Part shown: positions 24,292 through 32,887 of the stretch, piece by piece
Position numbering within the stretch: position 1 is the first letter of the stretch
Layout: the number at the start of each line of letters is the position of its first letter
Assembly: GCF_900766215.1 (NCBI RefSeq)
Contig: NZ_CAAFUQ010000027.1
Location: 1 to 51,969, forward strand
Reading direction: 5' to 3'
Length of the DNA: 51,969 bases
Source of the DNA: an uncultured Finegoldia sp.
Lineage (GTDB): Bacteria > Bacillota > Clostridia > Tissierellales > Peptoniphilaceae
Made by a program: the position numbers and the translations under genes
Notes under the pieces: model-generated
Told to the model about the DNA's origin: nothing
Seen by the model: only the letters and a program-made list of their open reading frames with translations
The model's database searches: none

Positions 24292-24615
24292 ATGCAAATT
24301 ACAGATGTTAGAATCAAATTGTTAAATACTGATAATAGGCTTAAAGCTATCGCTTCTGTTACTTTTGATGATGAAATAGTTATTCATGATATAAAGCTTA
24401 TAGAAGGTGAAGAGGGCTTATTCTTAGCTATGCCAAGCAGAAGAATCGGTAATGATAGATATCGTGATATAGCTCATCCAATTAGTTCTCCTGCAAGAGA
24501 AAAAATTGAAACAGCAGTTATAAATAAATATAACGAAGAATCTACAAAACAATCTTCTGTTGAAGCTGAACCCGTTTCTGAAAAACCTTTAGAATCAGTT
24601 GAAAACGAAGAATAA
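24292..24615 (+). CDS. spoVG: SpoVG-family RNA/DNA-binding regulator
   Basis: This 107-residue protein is a small nucleic-acid-binding regulator first named for sporulation but common in non-sporulating Firmicutes. MQITDVRIKLLNTDNRLKA, the EGLFLAMPSRR signature and DIAHPISSPAREKIE are diagnostic. The ATG at 24292 follows AGGTGGTGAGG. An ATG 13 codons upstream overlaps the -10 region and is rejected. The C-terminal 25 residues are acidic and variable. It is a single-gene unit with its own promoter and terminator. Confidence 0.94.
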   Translation: MQITDVRIKLLNTDNRLKAIASVTFDDEIVIHDIKLIEGEEGLFLAMPSRRIGNDRYRDIAHPISSPAREKIETAVINKYNEESTKQSSVEAEPVSEKPLESVENEE

Positions 24616-24631
24616 TACGAATAATACAAAA

Positions 24632-24657
24632 AGCATCTTATGTAGGTGCTTTTTTTC
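24632..24657 (+). terminator. spoVG terminator
   Basis: AGCATC pairs with GGTGCT (24632-24637 with 24645-24650), extended by flanking A/T pairs, with a seven-T run. Confidence 0.8.
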
Positions 24658-24681
24658 GTGGTCAATATTTAAATTAAAAAT

Positions 24682-24709
24682 TTTACATATTGCATTTGTT
24701 TGATATAAT
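24682..24709 (+). promoter_or_regulatory. asnA promoter
   Basis: TTTACA (24682-24687) and TATAAT (24704-24709) are spaced by 16 bp, with TGA forming an extended -10. Confidence 0.65.
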
Positions 24710-24746
24710 AATAGAATATGGTTAATTTTTAATAAAGGAGAGTTTT

Positions 24747-25757
24747 ATGGAATTAAAAGTGCCAAAAGGATATAAATCTTCTTTAGATTTATTAGAAACA
24801 CAAAAAGCGATAAAAATTATTAAAGATTTTTTTCAATACAGATTGTCTGAAACTTTAAATTTGACAAGAGTATCAGCTCCATTATTCGTTAGAGCTAATA
24901 CTGGAATTAACGATAACTTAAACGGAATCGAAAAACCAGTAGGTTTTGAATTTTTAGAAGATGGATCAATGAGTAGGTTAGAAATTGTTCAATCACTGGC
25001 AAAATGGAAAAGAATCGCATTGAAAAATTACGATATTTCTGTTGGAGAAGGAATTTACACAGATATGAATGCTATTAGACCTTCAGAAATTTGCGATAAT
25101 ACTCACTCGCTATATGTGGATCAATGGGATTGGGAAAAAGTAATCTCAAAAGAAGATAGGACTGTTGAATATTTAAAAGAAACTGTACGAAATATTTATA
25201 AATGTTTTTTAGATACACAAACCATGTTGATGAATTCTTACGACGGTTATGAAAAAATACTTGCTGATGAAATTACTTTTGTAACTACTGAAGAGTTAGA
25301 GGATATGTATCCGGAAAATACTCCAGATGAGAGAGAAGACTTAATTACTAAAAAGTATGGATCGGTATTTTTAATAGGAATCGGAGATTTGCTAAAATCT
25401 GGTAAATCACATTCTGACAGATCACCAGATTATGACGATTGGAGCTTAAATGGAGACATTTTAGTTTATAATCCAGTTTTAGGTAATTGCTTAGAATTGA
25501 GTTCAATGGGAATAAGAGTCGACAAAGATAGATTATTATATCAACTTGATAAAAAACAAAACAATGATAGAAAAAATCTAGAATATCATCAAATGTTACT
25601 TAATGATATACTTCCACAATCTATAGGTGGAGGAATAGGACAATCAAGAATTTGCATGTTCTTTTTACAAAAAGCTCACATAGGAGAAGTTCAATCTTCA
25701 ATTTGGCCAAAGGAAATGCTTAATGAATGTGAGAAACTTGGAATTAAATTATTATAA
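24747..25757 (+). CDS. asnA: Aspartate-ammonia ligase (asparagine synthetase A)
   Basis: This 336-residue enzyme makes asparagine from aspartate, ammonia and ATP. The fold is related to class II aminoacyl-tRNA synthetases. ETQKAIKIIKDFFQ, SAPLFVRANTGINDNLNG, EGIYTDMNAIRP and GGGIGQSRICMFFLQKAHIGEVQ are all present, and the length is typical. AAAGGAG precedes the ATG by seven bases. It is a single-gene unit between clear promoter and terminator. Confidence 0.96.
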   Translation: MELKVPKGYKSSLDLLETQKAIKIIKDFFQYRLSETLNLTRVSAPLFVRANTGINDNLNGIEKPVGFEFLEDGSMSRLEIVQSLAKWKRIALKNYDISVGEGIYTDMNAIRPSEICDNTHSLYVDQWDWEKVISKEDRTVEYLKETVRNIYKCFLDTQTMLMNSYDGYEKILADEITFVTTEELEDMYPENTPDEREDLITKKYGSVFLIGIGDLLKSGKSHSDRSPDYDDWSLNGDILVYNPVLGNCLELSSMGIRVDKDRLLYQLDKKQNNDRKNLEYHQMLLNDILPQSIGGGIGQSRICMFFLQKAHIGEVQSSIWPKEMLNECEKLGIKLL

Positions 25758-25770
25758 GTTTTATTTACTT

Positions 25771-25810
25771 AAGAGTTATTTGTTTTAATAAATAAATAAC
25801 TCTTTTTTTG
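25771..25810 (+). terminator. asnA terminator
   Basis: An 11-bp perfect stem (25771-25781 with 25794-25804) is followed by a seven-T run. Confidence 0.88.
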
Positions 25811-25830
25811 TAAAATTTTTAATATTTTGT

Positions 25831-25859
25831 TTTACTTTTAAATTCATTTGTAGTATGAT
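25831..25859 (+). promoter_or_regulatory. ktrB promoter, predicted to give a leaderless mRNA
   Basis: TTTACT (25831-25836) and TATGAT (25854-25859) are 17 bp apart. Transcription would begin about 25866, which is the A of the ktrB start codon. No ribosome binding site exists between. Confidence 0.6.
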
Positions 25860-25865
25860 TTGTTT

Positions 25866-27200
25866 ATGAAACGTTTAAAAAGATATTTAGAAGATAATCC
25901 GCCATTAGTTTTGATTTTAAGCTTTTTATTATTGATTTTTGTAGGCTCTTTGCTCTTATCTTTGCCTATCAGTCAAAGTATGGGAAAAATTCCGTACATA
26001 GATTGCTTATTTACGGCGACATCTGCAGTTTGTGTAACAGGATTAGTTACGGTTGCTACATTCAGTGCATGGAGCGTATTGGGAAAAATAATTATAATAA
26101 TTTTAATTCAAATGGGCGGACTTGGATTTATGACATTTGCAACTCTGATTGCACTTGTCATGGGAAGAAGAATTACTTTAAAAGACCGATTAATAATTAA
26201 AGAACAAACAAATAGTATTGATATGCAGGGAATGGTAAAACTAATTAGGTATATTTTAATTTCAACTTTTACTGTTGAAACTATTGGAGCTTTATTATTG
26301 ATGATTAAATTTGTTCCGATGTATGGTGTAAAAGGTGTTTTTTATAGCTTTTTCCATGCGATATCAGCATTTTGTAATGCAGGGTTTGATATTTTAGGCC
26401 CTAATTCATTAATAGATATAAATAATCATGTATTTATATTGATGGTTATTGGTCTTCTAATAGTAATAGGTGGAATAGGATTTAATGTAATACTTGATAT
26501 TGTTCATAATGGTTTTAATTTTAAGAAATATTCCTTGCATTCAAAAATAGTTCTTACAACTACAATTTTGATGCTTTCGATAACTTCGATTTTAATATTT
26601 GTAATGGAATTTTCTAACGCAGCTACCATAGGAAATCTAGGGTTTATAGATAAAATATCAAATTCTATTTTTCAAGCCATTACATTAAGAACTGCAGGAT
26701 TTGCATCAATTGATCAATCAAAATTATTGGATAGTTCAAGTGTTTTATCAATATTAAATATGTTTATAGGAGGATCTCCAGCAGGTACGGCAGGAGGTAT
26801 TAAGACTACAACTTTTGCATTATTAATTATTGTTGCTTTAAGTGAAATTAAAGGACAAGAGGATGTCGAAGTATTCAATCGCAGGATTAGATTTTCGCAA
26901 GTTAAAAAGGCTTTGGCTATTATAACTTTATCAATGGTTTGGGTAATATTTGTTACATTTGCAATTTTAGTTATTGACAAAGCTAAGTATTTGGATGTCG
27001 TGTTCGAAGTAGTTAGTGCTTTTGGTACAGTTGGCTTGACAAGAAGCCTAACACCTAGTATCAACACCATTTCCAAGATTTTGATAATTGTTACAATGTA
27101 TATAGGTAGGGTAGGTTCATTGACTATACTTTTTGCATTGTCTAGTTCTAAAAATAAAAAAGCTTATAAGGAAGCTCATGAAAATATTATAATAGGTTAG
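25866..27200 (+). CDS. ktrB: Potassium transporter KtrB/TrkH-type channel subunit
   Basis: This 444-residue membrane protein forms the K+-conducting subunit. Four pore-loop repeats with filter glycines are visible: SAVCVTGL, SAFCNAGFD, TLRTAGFAS and SAFGTVGLT. The GGSPAGTAGGIKTTT stretch is the intramembrane gate loop of TrkH/KtrB proteins. Its length matches KtrB rather than the longer TrkH. No Shine-Dalgarno sequence precedes the ATG at 25866, and a TTG two codons upstream has none either. The regulatory subunit gene follows nine bases later. Confidence 0.92.
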   Translation: MKRLKRYLEDNPPLVLILSFLLLIFVGSLLLSLPISQSMGKIPYIDCLFTATSAVCVTGLVTVATFSAWSVLGKIIIIILIQMGGLGFMTFATLIALVMGRRITLKDRLIIKEQTNSIDMQGMVKLIRYILISTFTVETIGALLLMIKFVPMYGVKGVFYSFFHAISAFCNAGFDILGPNSLIDINNHVFILMVIGLLIVIGGIGFNVILDIVHNGFNFKKYSLHSKIVLTTTILMLSITSILIFVMEFSNAATIGNLGFIDKISNSIFQAITLRTAGFASIDQSKLLDSSSVLSILNMFIGGSPAGTAGGIKTTTFALLIIVALSEIKGQEDVEVFNRRIRFSQVKKALAIITLSMVWVIFVTFAILVIDKAKYLDVVFEVVSAFGTVGLTRSLTPSINTISKILIIVTMYIGRVGSLTILFALSSSKNKKAYKEAHENIIIG

Positions 27201-27208
27201 GTTTAAAT

Positions 27209-27886
27209 ATGAAACAATTTGTAGTAGTAGGTTGTGGTAGATTTGGAAGAGCATGTGCTATTGAATTATCTAACACAGGTCACGAAGTTTTATTAATAGA
27301 TAATAATGAAGATACAGTAGATGAAATGAGTAGGATTGTTACTCATGCAGTGTACATTGAACATTTGACAGAAAACTCATTGAGTTCTGTAGGAGTTGGG
27401 AATTTTGATGTGGCTATAGTTGCTATATCATCTAATTTTGAGGCATCAATTCTTTCAACTGTTGTATGTAAAAAACTAGGAGTAAAAAAAGTTATTACAA
27501 AAGCGAAGGACACTCTTCACGGAAATATTTTACTCAAAGTTGGAGCAGACAGAGCTATTATTCCAGAAAATGATTCTGCTGTAAGACTTGCTAAGAGTCT
27601 AATTAGTGATCAAATTTTTGATTATATTGAATTTACTGATGATTATTCAATAGCAGAGATAACACCGAAGAAAGAATGGATTGGCAAGAATTTCATTGAC
27701 ATTGGAATTAGAAGTAAGTATGGTGTCAATGTTGTTGCGGTTAAGAACAATGGAGAAATGAATATCAACCCTTCACCGACTTATACAGTTAAATTTGAAG
27801 ATTACTTGATTGTTATTGGTTCAAACGAGGATTTGGATAAAATTACTGAAACAGGCGATAAAGATGATAACCTCTACTTCAAATAA
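27209..27886 (+). CDS. ktrA: Potassium uptake regulatory subunit KtrA (RCK)
   Basis: This 225-residue cytoplasmic protein gates KtrB through nucleotide binding. The N-terminal RCK_N Rossmann domain has GCGRFGRACA and an acidic strand end LLIDNNED. The C-terminal RCK_C domain covers about residues 140-220. The length is that of KtrA. AGGT upstream is a weak ribosome binding site. It follows ktrB in one transcript and overlaps the methyltransferase gene by 23 bases. Confidence 0.93.
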   Translation: MKQFVVVGCGRFGRACAIELSNTGHEVLLIDNNEDTVDEMSRIVTHAVYIEHLTENSLSSVGVGNFDVAIVAISSNFEASILSTVVCKKLGVKKVITKAKDTLHGNILLKVGADRAIIPENDSAVRLAKSLISDQIFDYIEFTDDYSIAEITPKKEWIGKNFIDIGIRSKYGVNVVAVKNNGEMNINPSPTYTVKFEDYLIVIGSNEDLDKITETGDKDDNLYFK

Positions 27887-28595
27887 AATTTACAAGCACA
27901 CTAAATCACTTTATACCAAAAAATATAGATACAAATATAATGAATTCATAATAGAAGGTTATAAGCTATTTAATGAGGCAAAAAGATCAAATTTGAATAT
28001 AAAACAAATTATCTTAAGAGAAGGAGAAGATTTTATTGATGGTTGTGTGTATTTGGATTCAAAAACATTCAACAGTCTCAGTGAAATGAATAATCCCGAA
28101 GGTATAATTTGTGTTGTTGATTTTATTAAACAAACGTATATAAATGCAGATAAAATTTTATTTTTAGAAAATATCAATGATCCTGGAAATTTAGGAACTA
28201 TAATAAGAAGTGCAGAAGCTTTTGGATATAATAAAATAGTTTTGTCTGATAATAGTTGCGATATTTACAATTTGAAAACCATTAGAAGTGCTATGGGCAG
28301 CTTATTTCGTACAAATATTTCTTATGCCAATATCGATGTATTAAAAGATTACAAGTCAAATGGATTTAAAATTTATGAGACATCTTTGGAAAAAAATTCT
28401 AAGAGTATTTTAGAAATCCATAACAAAGAAAAACATGTTATTATAATTGGCAATGAAGCAAATGGAATTAGTGAAGAAATCAAAAAATACGCAGATGAAT
28501 TTTTGATTATTCCTATGGATAATATAACAGAATCATTAAATGCATCAATAGCAGCTAGTTTGAGTATGTTTTATCTGTCAAAATTGACAAACTAA
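27864..28595 (+). CDS. SpoU/TrmH-family RNA 2'-O-methyltransferase
   Basis: This 243-residue enzyme has an N-terminal substrate-binding domain and a C-terminal SPOUT knot. Motif 1 is NINDPGNLGTIIRSAEAFG, motif 2 IIIGNEANGISEEI, and motif 3 IIPMDNITESLNASIAASL. Relatives methylate 23S rRNA. The exact nucleotide cannot be read from sequence. The ATG at 27864 is preferred over an out-of-context ATG 18 codons earlier that lies deep within ktrA. The promoter of the Phe T-box begins inside its last codons. Confidence 0.9.
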   Translation: MITSTSNKIYKHTKSLYTKKYRYKYNEFIIEGYKLFNEAKRSNLNIKQIILREGEDFIDGCVYLDSKTFNSLSEMNNPEGIICVVDFIKQTYINADKILFLENINDPGNLGTIIRSAEAFGYNKIVLSDNSCDIYNLKTIRSAMGSLFRTNISYANIDVLKDYKSNGFKIYETSLEKNSKSILEIHNKEKHVIIIGNEANGISEEIKKYADEFLIIPMDNITESLNASIAASLSMFYLSKLTN

Positions 28596-28612
28596 TTGTT
28601 ATATTATAAAAT
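28584..28612 (+). promoter_or_regulatory. Promoter of the pheST T-box leader
   Basis: A perfect TTGACA (28584-28589) and TAAAAT (28607-28612) are 17 bp apart. The -35 lies in the end of the methyltransferase gene. Confidence 0.75.
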
Positions 28613-28618
28613 AATTAA

Positions 28619-28821
28619 AAATGATGAAGAAGAAAATACAAAACTAGATATACAGAGAGATATGGGATGGTGTGACATATTTATCGAATTTTGTTAGTTC
28701 GCTTTGAAGTTGCTATTATAGCCGTGTAGAGTGCGTTATACTTACGAGTGATGTTATCATAATTTGGGTGGTACCGCGGAAATACAATCTTTCGTCCCAT
28801 AGGGGATGAGGGATTTTTTTT
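28619..28821 (+). promoter_or_regulatory. T-box riboswitch, phenylalanine specific
   Basis: Stem I contains AGAGAG and the ATATG/CATAT and ACAAAA/TTTTGT pairings. The likely specifier is TTC (Phe) at 28698-28700. The T-box TGGGTGGTACCGCGG is at 28765-28779, followed by a terminator with a T-run from 28814. The bulge TGGT pairs with ACCA, as expected for tRNA-Phe (A73). Confidence 0.93.
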
Positions 28822-28839
28822 ATTTTTAAGGAGAAAATG

Positions 28840-29862
28840 ATGAAAGAAGAAATTTTAAAAATTAAAGAAAAAACTGTAGGATTGATTGACAATGCTACTG
28901 ATTTAAAATCTTTAGAAGATATTAGAGTAAAGGTTCTTGGTAAAAAAGGAGACCTTACTCTTGTTCTACGAAATATGGGGAAACTTTCTAAAGAAGAAAG
29001 ACCAGCTATGGGACAATTAGCAAATGAAGTTAGATCTGAAATAGAAGGATTATTGTCTGGAAAATTTGAACAGTTAAAAGATGAGCAAAAAAAGATTAAA
29101 TTAAAAGAAGAAGAGCTAGACGTTACTGCAAATAGAGGTACTAGAGAAATTTCTCATAGACATCCGTTAAATGAAACTATAATCCAATTGGAAAATTTAT
29201 TTCAAACAATGGGATTTGATATTATTGATGGGCCTGAAATTGATACTGTAGAAAATACATTTGATTTATTAAATTCCCCTAAATATCACCCATCAAGATC
29301 ATTATCTGATACATTTTATTTGGATGATAAAACCGTACTTAGACCACACACATCAAGTGTTCAAATTAGAACCATGAAAACACAAAAACCACCTATTAGA
29401 ATGGTTTCTGCTGGCAGAACTTTTAGATTCGACGATGTAGATGACACTCACTCTCCAATGTTTCATCAAATAGAAGGATTAGTTGTAGATAAAGGAGTCA
29501 CTATGGCTAATTTAATGGATACAATTAATATTTTTATCAAAAATTTGTTTGGTGAAGAAATTGAAACTAGGTTTAGACCACACTACTTTCCATTTACTGA
29601 ACCTTCAATGGAAGTAGATGTTACTTGTTTTGATTGTAAGGGCGAAGGCTGCCCAAGCTGCAATGATACAGGTTGGAGTATGGAGCTTTTAGGATGTGGA
29701 ATGGTACATCCAAATGTTTTAAGAAATTGTGGAATTGACCCTGAAATATATACTGGATTTGCTTTCGGTATGGGTGTTGATAGAATTACAATGGTTAAAC
29801 ACAAAATCGACAATATAAGATTATTGTATGATAATGATAAGAGATTTTTGGAACAATTCTAG
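28840..29862 (+). CDS. pheS: Phenylalanyl-tRNA synthetase alpha subunit
   Basis: This 340-residue catalytic subunit of the alpha2-beta2 enzyme charges tRNA-Phe. An N-terminal coiled coil (about 1-85) is followed by the class II core with RPHTSSVQIRTM, FRFDDVDDTHSPMFHQIEG and GFAFGMGVDRITM. A CX4CX2C zinc-like group (CFDCKGEGCPSC) lies in the core. Two adjacent ATGs are possible. The second (28840) has better spacing from AGGAG. It is nine bases upstream of pheT. Confidence 0.96.
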   Translation: MKEEILKIKEKTVGLIDNATDLKSLEDIRVKVLGKKGDLTLVLRNMGKLSKEERPAMGQLANEVRSEIEGLLSGKFEQLKDEQKKIKLKEEELDVTANRGTREISHRHPLNETIIQLENLFQTMGFDIIDGPEIDTVENTFDLLNSPKYHPSRSLSDTFYLDDKTVLRPHTSSVQIRTMKTQKPPIRMVSAGRTFRFDDVDDTHSPMFHQIEGLVVDKGVTMANLMDTINIFIKNLFGEEIETRFRPHYFPFTEPSMEVDVTCFDCKGEGCPSCNDTGWSMELLGCGMVHPNVLRNCGIDPEIYTGFAFGMGVDRITMVKHKIDNIRLLYDNDKRFLEQF

Positions 29863-29870
29863 GAGGAATT

Positions 29871-32246
29871 ATGTTATTACCTATTAATTGGCTAAAAGAT
29901 TACGTGCCAGTCGACGAATCAATAAAGACTATTACAGATAGATTGTCAGAAACGGGAAGTCACGTAGAATCTGTTATAGATAAAAGTAAATATTTAAACG
30001 ATAAATTAATCGTAGCAAAAATTAAAAAGATTAATAAACATCCTGATGCGGACAGATTGTCTATAGTTACATTGGATATTGGAGATAAAAATATTGAGGT
30101 TGTAACAGGAGCAAAGAATATCAAAGAAGAAATGCTTGTTTGCTACGCTCAAGTAGACGCAACTCTTCCAGGAGATATTGTTCTAAAAGAAGCAGATCTT
30201 AAAGGAGTTATGAGTCCAGGAATGTTGACAAGCTTTGAAGAAATGGGCTTTGAAACATCTGTTGTAGACAAAAATTCAAAAGATGGTATTGCGGTTTTAT
30301 CTGAAAATAAAATTGGAGAAACGGTAATTAATGCTCTAGAAATTGATGAACCTATAATTGAATTCGAAATTACACCTAATAGACCTGATTGTTTGTCTGT
30401 ATTAGGAATGGCTAGAGAATTTGCGGCATCTTTTGGTAAAAAGATTAAATATCCTTCAATCGAAATCAAAAACTTTGATGAAGACACTAAAGATTATCTT
30501 AATTCTGTGGATATTCAAACTGATAAGTGTACTAGATATGTAGCTAGAGTTATCAAGAATGTAAAGATTTCAGATAGTCCTCAATGGATAAAGAATAGAC
30601 TTATACAATCCGGAATTAGACCTATAAATAACATTGTAGATATTACTAATTTTGTTATGTTAGAAACTGGTCAACCAATTCATGCTTATGATTTAGACAA
30701 AATCACAGACAAGAAAATTATTGTAAAACAATCAGATTCACAAAAATTCACAACTATAGATGAAGTTGAACGTGAATTATCTAATGATGATATAATCATT
30801 TGCGATGGAGAAAATACTTTAGGTATTGCTGGTATTATGGGTGGTTTTGACTCAGAAATCACATCTAATACTACAAACGTACTCATTGAAGCTGCAAGCT
30901 TTGATAGCGATACAATAAGACTTTCATCTAGGAGGTTGGGCTTAAGAACTGATGCATCTACAAGATTTGAAAAGGGCGTTAGCCAACAATTATGTGATTT
31001 GGCGTCATTGAGAGTTTGTAAATTAATTGAAGATGTTACAAACGCTACTGTTATTAATAATTCTATAGATATTATTACATCTGAAGAAAAGATGGACGAT
31101 GTAGAATTATCATACAAAAAGTGCAATGATTTATTAGGTTCAGATATTTCTAATGATGAAATTAAAAACATTTTAGAATTATTAGAGTTTAAGATTTTGT
31201 CTGAAGATGATGAAAAAATGAAAGTAAAAGTTCCATTCCATCGTCAAGATATATCAATTTATCAAGATTTAATTGAAGAAGTGGGAAGAATTTATGGATT
31301 TGAAAAAATTGGAGCTAAACCGTTAATCGGTAAATTAAAAAGAGGGGTTAAGAGTGAAGAGAGAATTGCTATAGATAATACTAAAAAAGCCTTGTACTCT
31401 ATGAATACTTTTGAAGTATTATCATATTCTTTCATTAGCCCAAAATCATATTCCAAAGCAATGGTGCAAATGGATGATGACAAATTAATAAAGCTTATTA
31501 ATCCACTTGGAGAAGATTTTTCTGTTATGAGATCAACAATTATTCCAAATATTTTAGATATATTATCTAAGAATTACAAAAATAAAATCAAGGATATTTG
31601 CGTATATGAACTAGGTAATACTTTCCATTTGGTTGACGATGATAGAATTGAAACAAAAAAATTAACTTTGGGAATGTATGGAAATTATGATTTCTATGAT
31701 ATTAGGTCTATGATTTTAGCATTATTTAATGAATTGGGAATTAATGAGTATGAAATTGTAAAAAACACAGACAATAAAACTTATCACAGTGGAAGATGTG
31801 CAAATATTTTAGTAAATGATGAGATAGTTGCAACATTTGGTGAAATAAGTTATGAAGTTAGGGACAACTATGATTTTGACAATAGAGTATATGTTGGAGA
31901 AATTCATTTTAGTGAACTAATAAAATACATGGATTTCAAAAAGATTTATACACCAATAAGCAAGTATCCTTCAATCGAAAGAGATATAGCTTTAGTTGTA
32001 GATAGAGAATTAGAAAGTATAAAAATAGAAAAGGAAATTCAAAAACACTCTAATGGAATTATTAAAGATGTTTACTTATTCGATGAATATAAAGGTGAAC
32101 ATGTTGATAATGATAAGAAGAGCTTAGCTTATAGAATCATATATCAATCAAAAGATGAAACATTAAAAGATAAAACTATTGAAAAAATACAAGAAGAATT
32201 ATTAAATTCATTAGAACAAAAATTCAACGCAACATTGAGAAAGTAG
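29871..32246 (+). CDS. pheT: Phenylalanyl-tRNA synthetase beta subunit
   Basis: This 791-residue subunit carries tRNA-binding and editing functions. An N-terminal EMAP/tRNA-binding domain (about 40-150) contains NKHPDADRLSIVTLDIG. ITPNRPDCLSVLGMAREF and the B3/B4 editing region come next, then the B5 and core-like domains, and the C-terminal ferredoxin-like anticodon-binding domain begins near PISKYPSIERDIALVV. AGGAGGAATT precedes the ATG. The length is typical. Confidence 0.97.
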   Translation: MLLPINWLKDYVPVDESIKTITDRLSETGSHVESVIDKSKYLNDKLIVAKIKKINKHPDADRLSIVTLDIGDKNIEVVTGAKNIKEEMLVCYAQVDATLPGDIVLKEADLKGVMSPGMLTSFEEMGFETSVVDKNSKDGIAVLSENKIGETVINALEIDEPIIEFEITPNRPDCLSVLGMAREFAASFGKKIKYPSIEIKNFDEDTKDYLNSVDIQTDKCTRYVARVIKNVKISDSPQWIKNRLIQSGIRPINNIVDITNFVMLETGQPIHAYDLDKITDKKIIVKQSDSQKFTTIDEVERELSNDDIIICDGENTLGIAGIMGGFDSEITSNTTNVLIEAASFDSDTIRLSSRRLGLRTDASTRFEKGVSQQLCDLASLRVCKLIEDVTNATVINNSIDIITSEEKMDDVELSYKKCNDLLGSDISNDEIKNILELLEFKILSEDDEKMKVKVPFHRQDISIYQDLIEEVGRIYGFEKIGAKPLIGKLKRGVKSEERIAIDNTKKALYSMNTFEVLSYSFISPKSYSKAMVQMDDDKLIKLINPLGEDFSVMRSTIIPNILDILSKNYKNKIKDICVYELGNTFHLVDDDRIETKKLTLGMYGNYDFYDIRSMILALFNELGINEYEIVKNTDNKTYHSGRCANILVNDEIVATFGEISYEVRDNYDFDNRVYVGEIHFSELIKYMDFKKIYTPISKYPSIERDIALVVDRELESIKIEKEIQKHSNGIIKDVYLFDEYKGEHVDNDKKSLAYRIIYQSKDETLKDKTIEKIQEELLNSLEQKFNATLRK

Positions 32247-32254
32247 GAATGTAT

Positions 32255-32887
32255 ATGAACAAATTACAAGTTGTAATTCAAGGTTCAACTTACAATATTG
32301 TTACTGAGAAATCAAAAGAAGAGACAGATAAAATAGTAAAAAAAATTAATGAAGATATAGAGGGATGCAAAGCTAGAAATTCAAAATTAACAACTTTAAA
32401 CGCAACAATATTAGCACTTATGAATTTGGCAGAAACTCACGATAATTTATCGATAGAATTCAATGATTATAAAAGAAAATATAATCCGATTATCAAAGAC
32501 TATTCTAATTTAAAATCTGATTGCGAAAAATTGTATAAGGATTTGGTTATAAAAGAAACTAATCTAAAACAAATTACAAAACAACTTAACGAAACTAAGG
32601 AAAATTCTCAAAAAGAAATAAACGAAATTAAGAGAAAAGCAGAAATTTATTCCAATGAAATCAAAGAACAATTTGAACAAAAAGAAAAAGATTTAAATCA
32701 AAAGTTGAAGGCAGATAAGGACAATACAGATGATTTGAAAAAACAAATAGAATTCTATGAGACAGAAAATGATCAGTTATCTCAAAAATATAAAGATTTG
32801 AAAGACGAATATAATAAGTTAGCTTTTGAGAAAAATAAGCTGGAAAATATTCTAATGGATTATCAAAGAGATGAAATCATTGATTAG
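32255..32887 (+). CDS. zapA: ZapA-like cell-division protein with long coiled coil
   Basis: This 210-residue protein has an N-terminal ZapA domain of about 90 residues (VVIQGSTYNIVTEKSKEET... TLNATILALMNLAETH). ZapA stabilises FtsZ rings. The rest is a charged coiled coil rich in Lys, Glu and Gln, so the protein is twice the usual ZapA length. The ATG at 32255 has AGGA six bases upstream. An ATG two codons earlier overlaps that site. The final 17 bases overlap the U32 gene, as in a coupled operon. Confidence 0.8.
   Translation: MNKLQVVIQGSTYNIVTEKSKEETDKIVKKINEDIEGCKARNSKLTTLNATILALMNLAETHDNLSIEFNDYKRKYNPIIKDYSNLKSDCEKLYKDLVIKETNLKQITKQLNETKENSQKEINEIKRKAEIYSNEIKEQFEQKEKDLNQKLKADKDNTDDLKKQIEFYETENDQLSQKYKDLKDEYNKLAFEKNKLENILMDYQRDEIID

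Noticed and set aside
24292..24615. SpoVG as evidence that the organism forms spores
   Set aside because: SpoVG is widespread in non-sporulating Firmicutes, and no other sporulation gene is seen in the window.
30686..31171. 161-residue minus-strand open frame
   Set aside because: It is a shadow of the pheT reading frame. pheT is intact and strongly conserved here.
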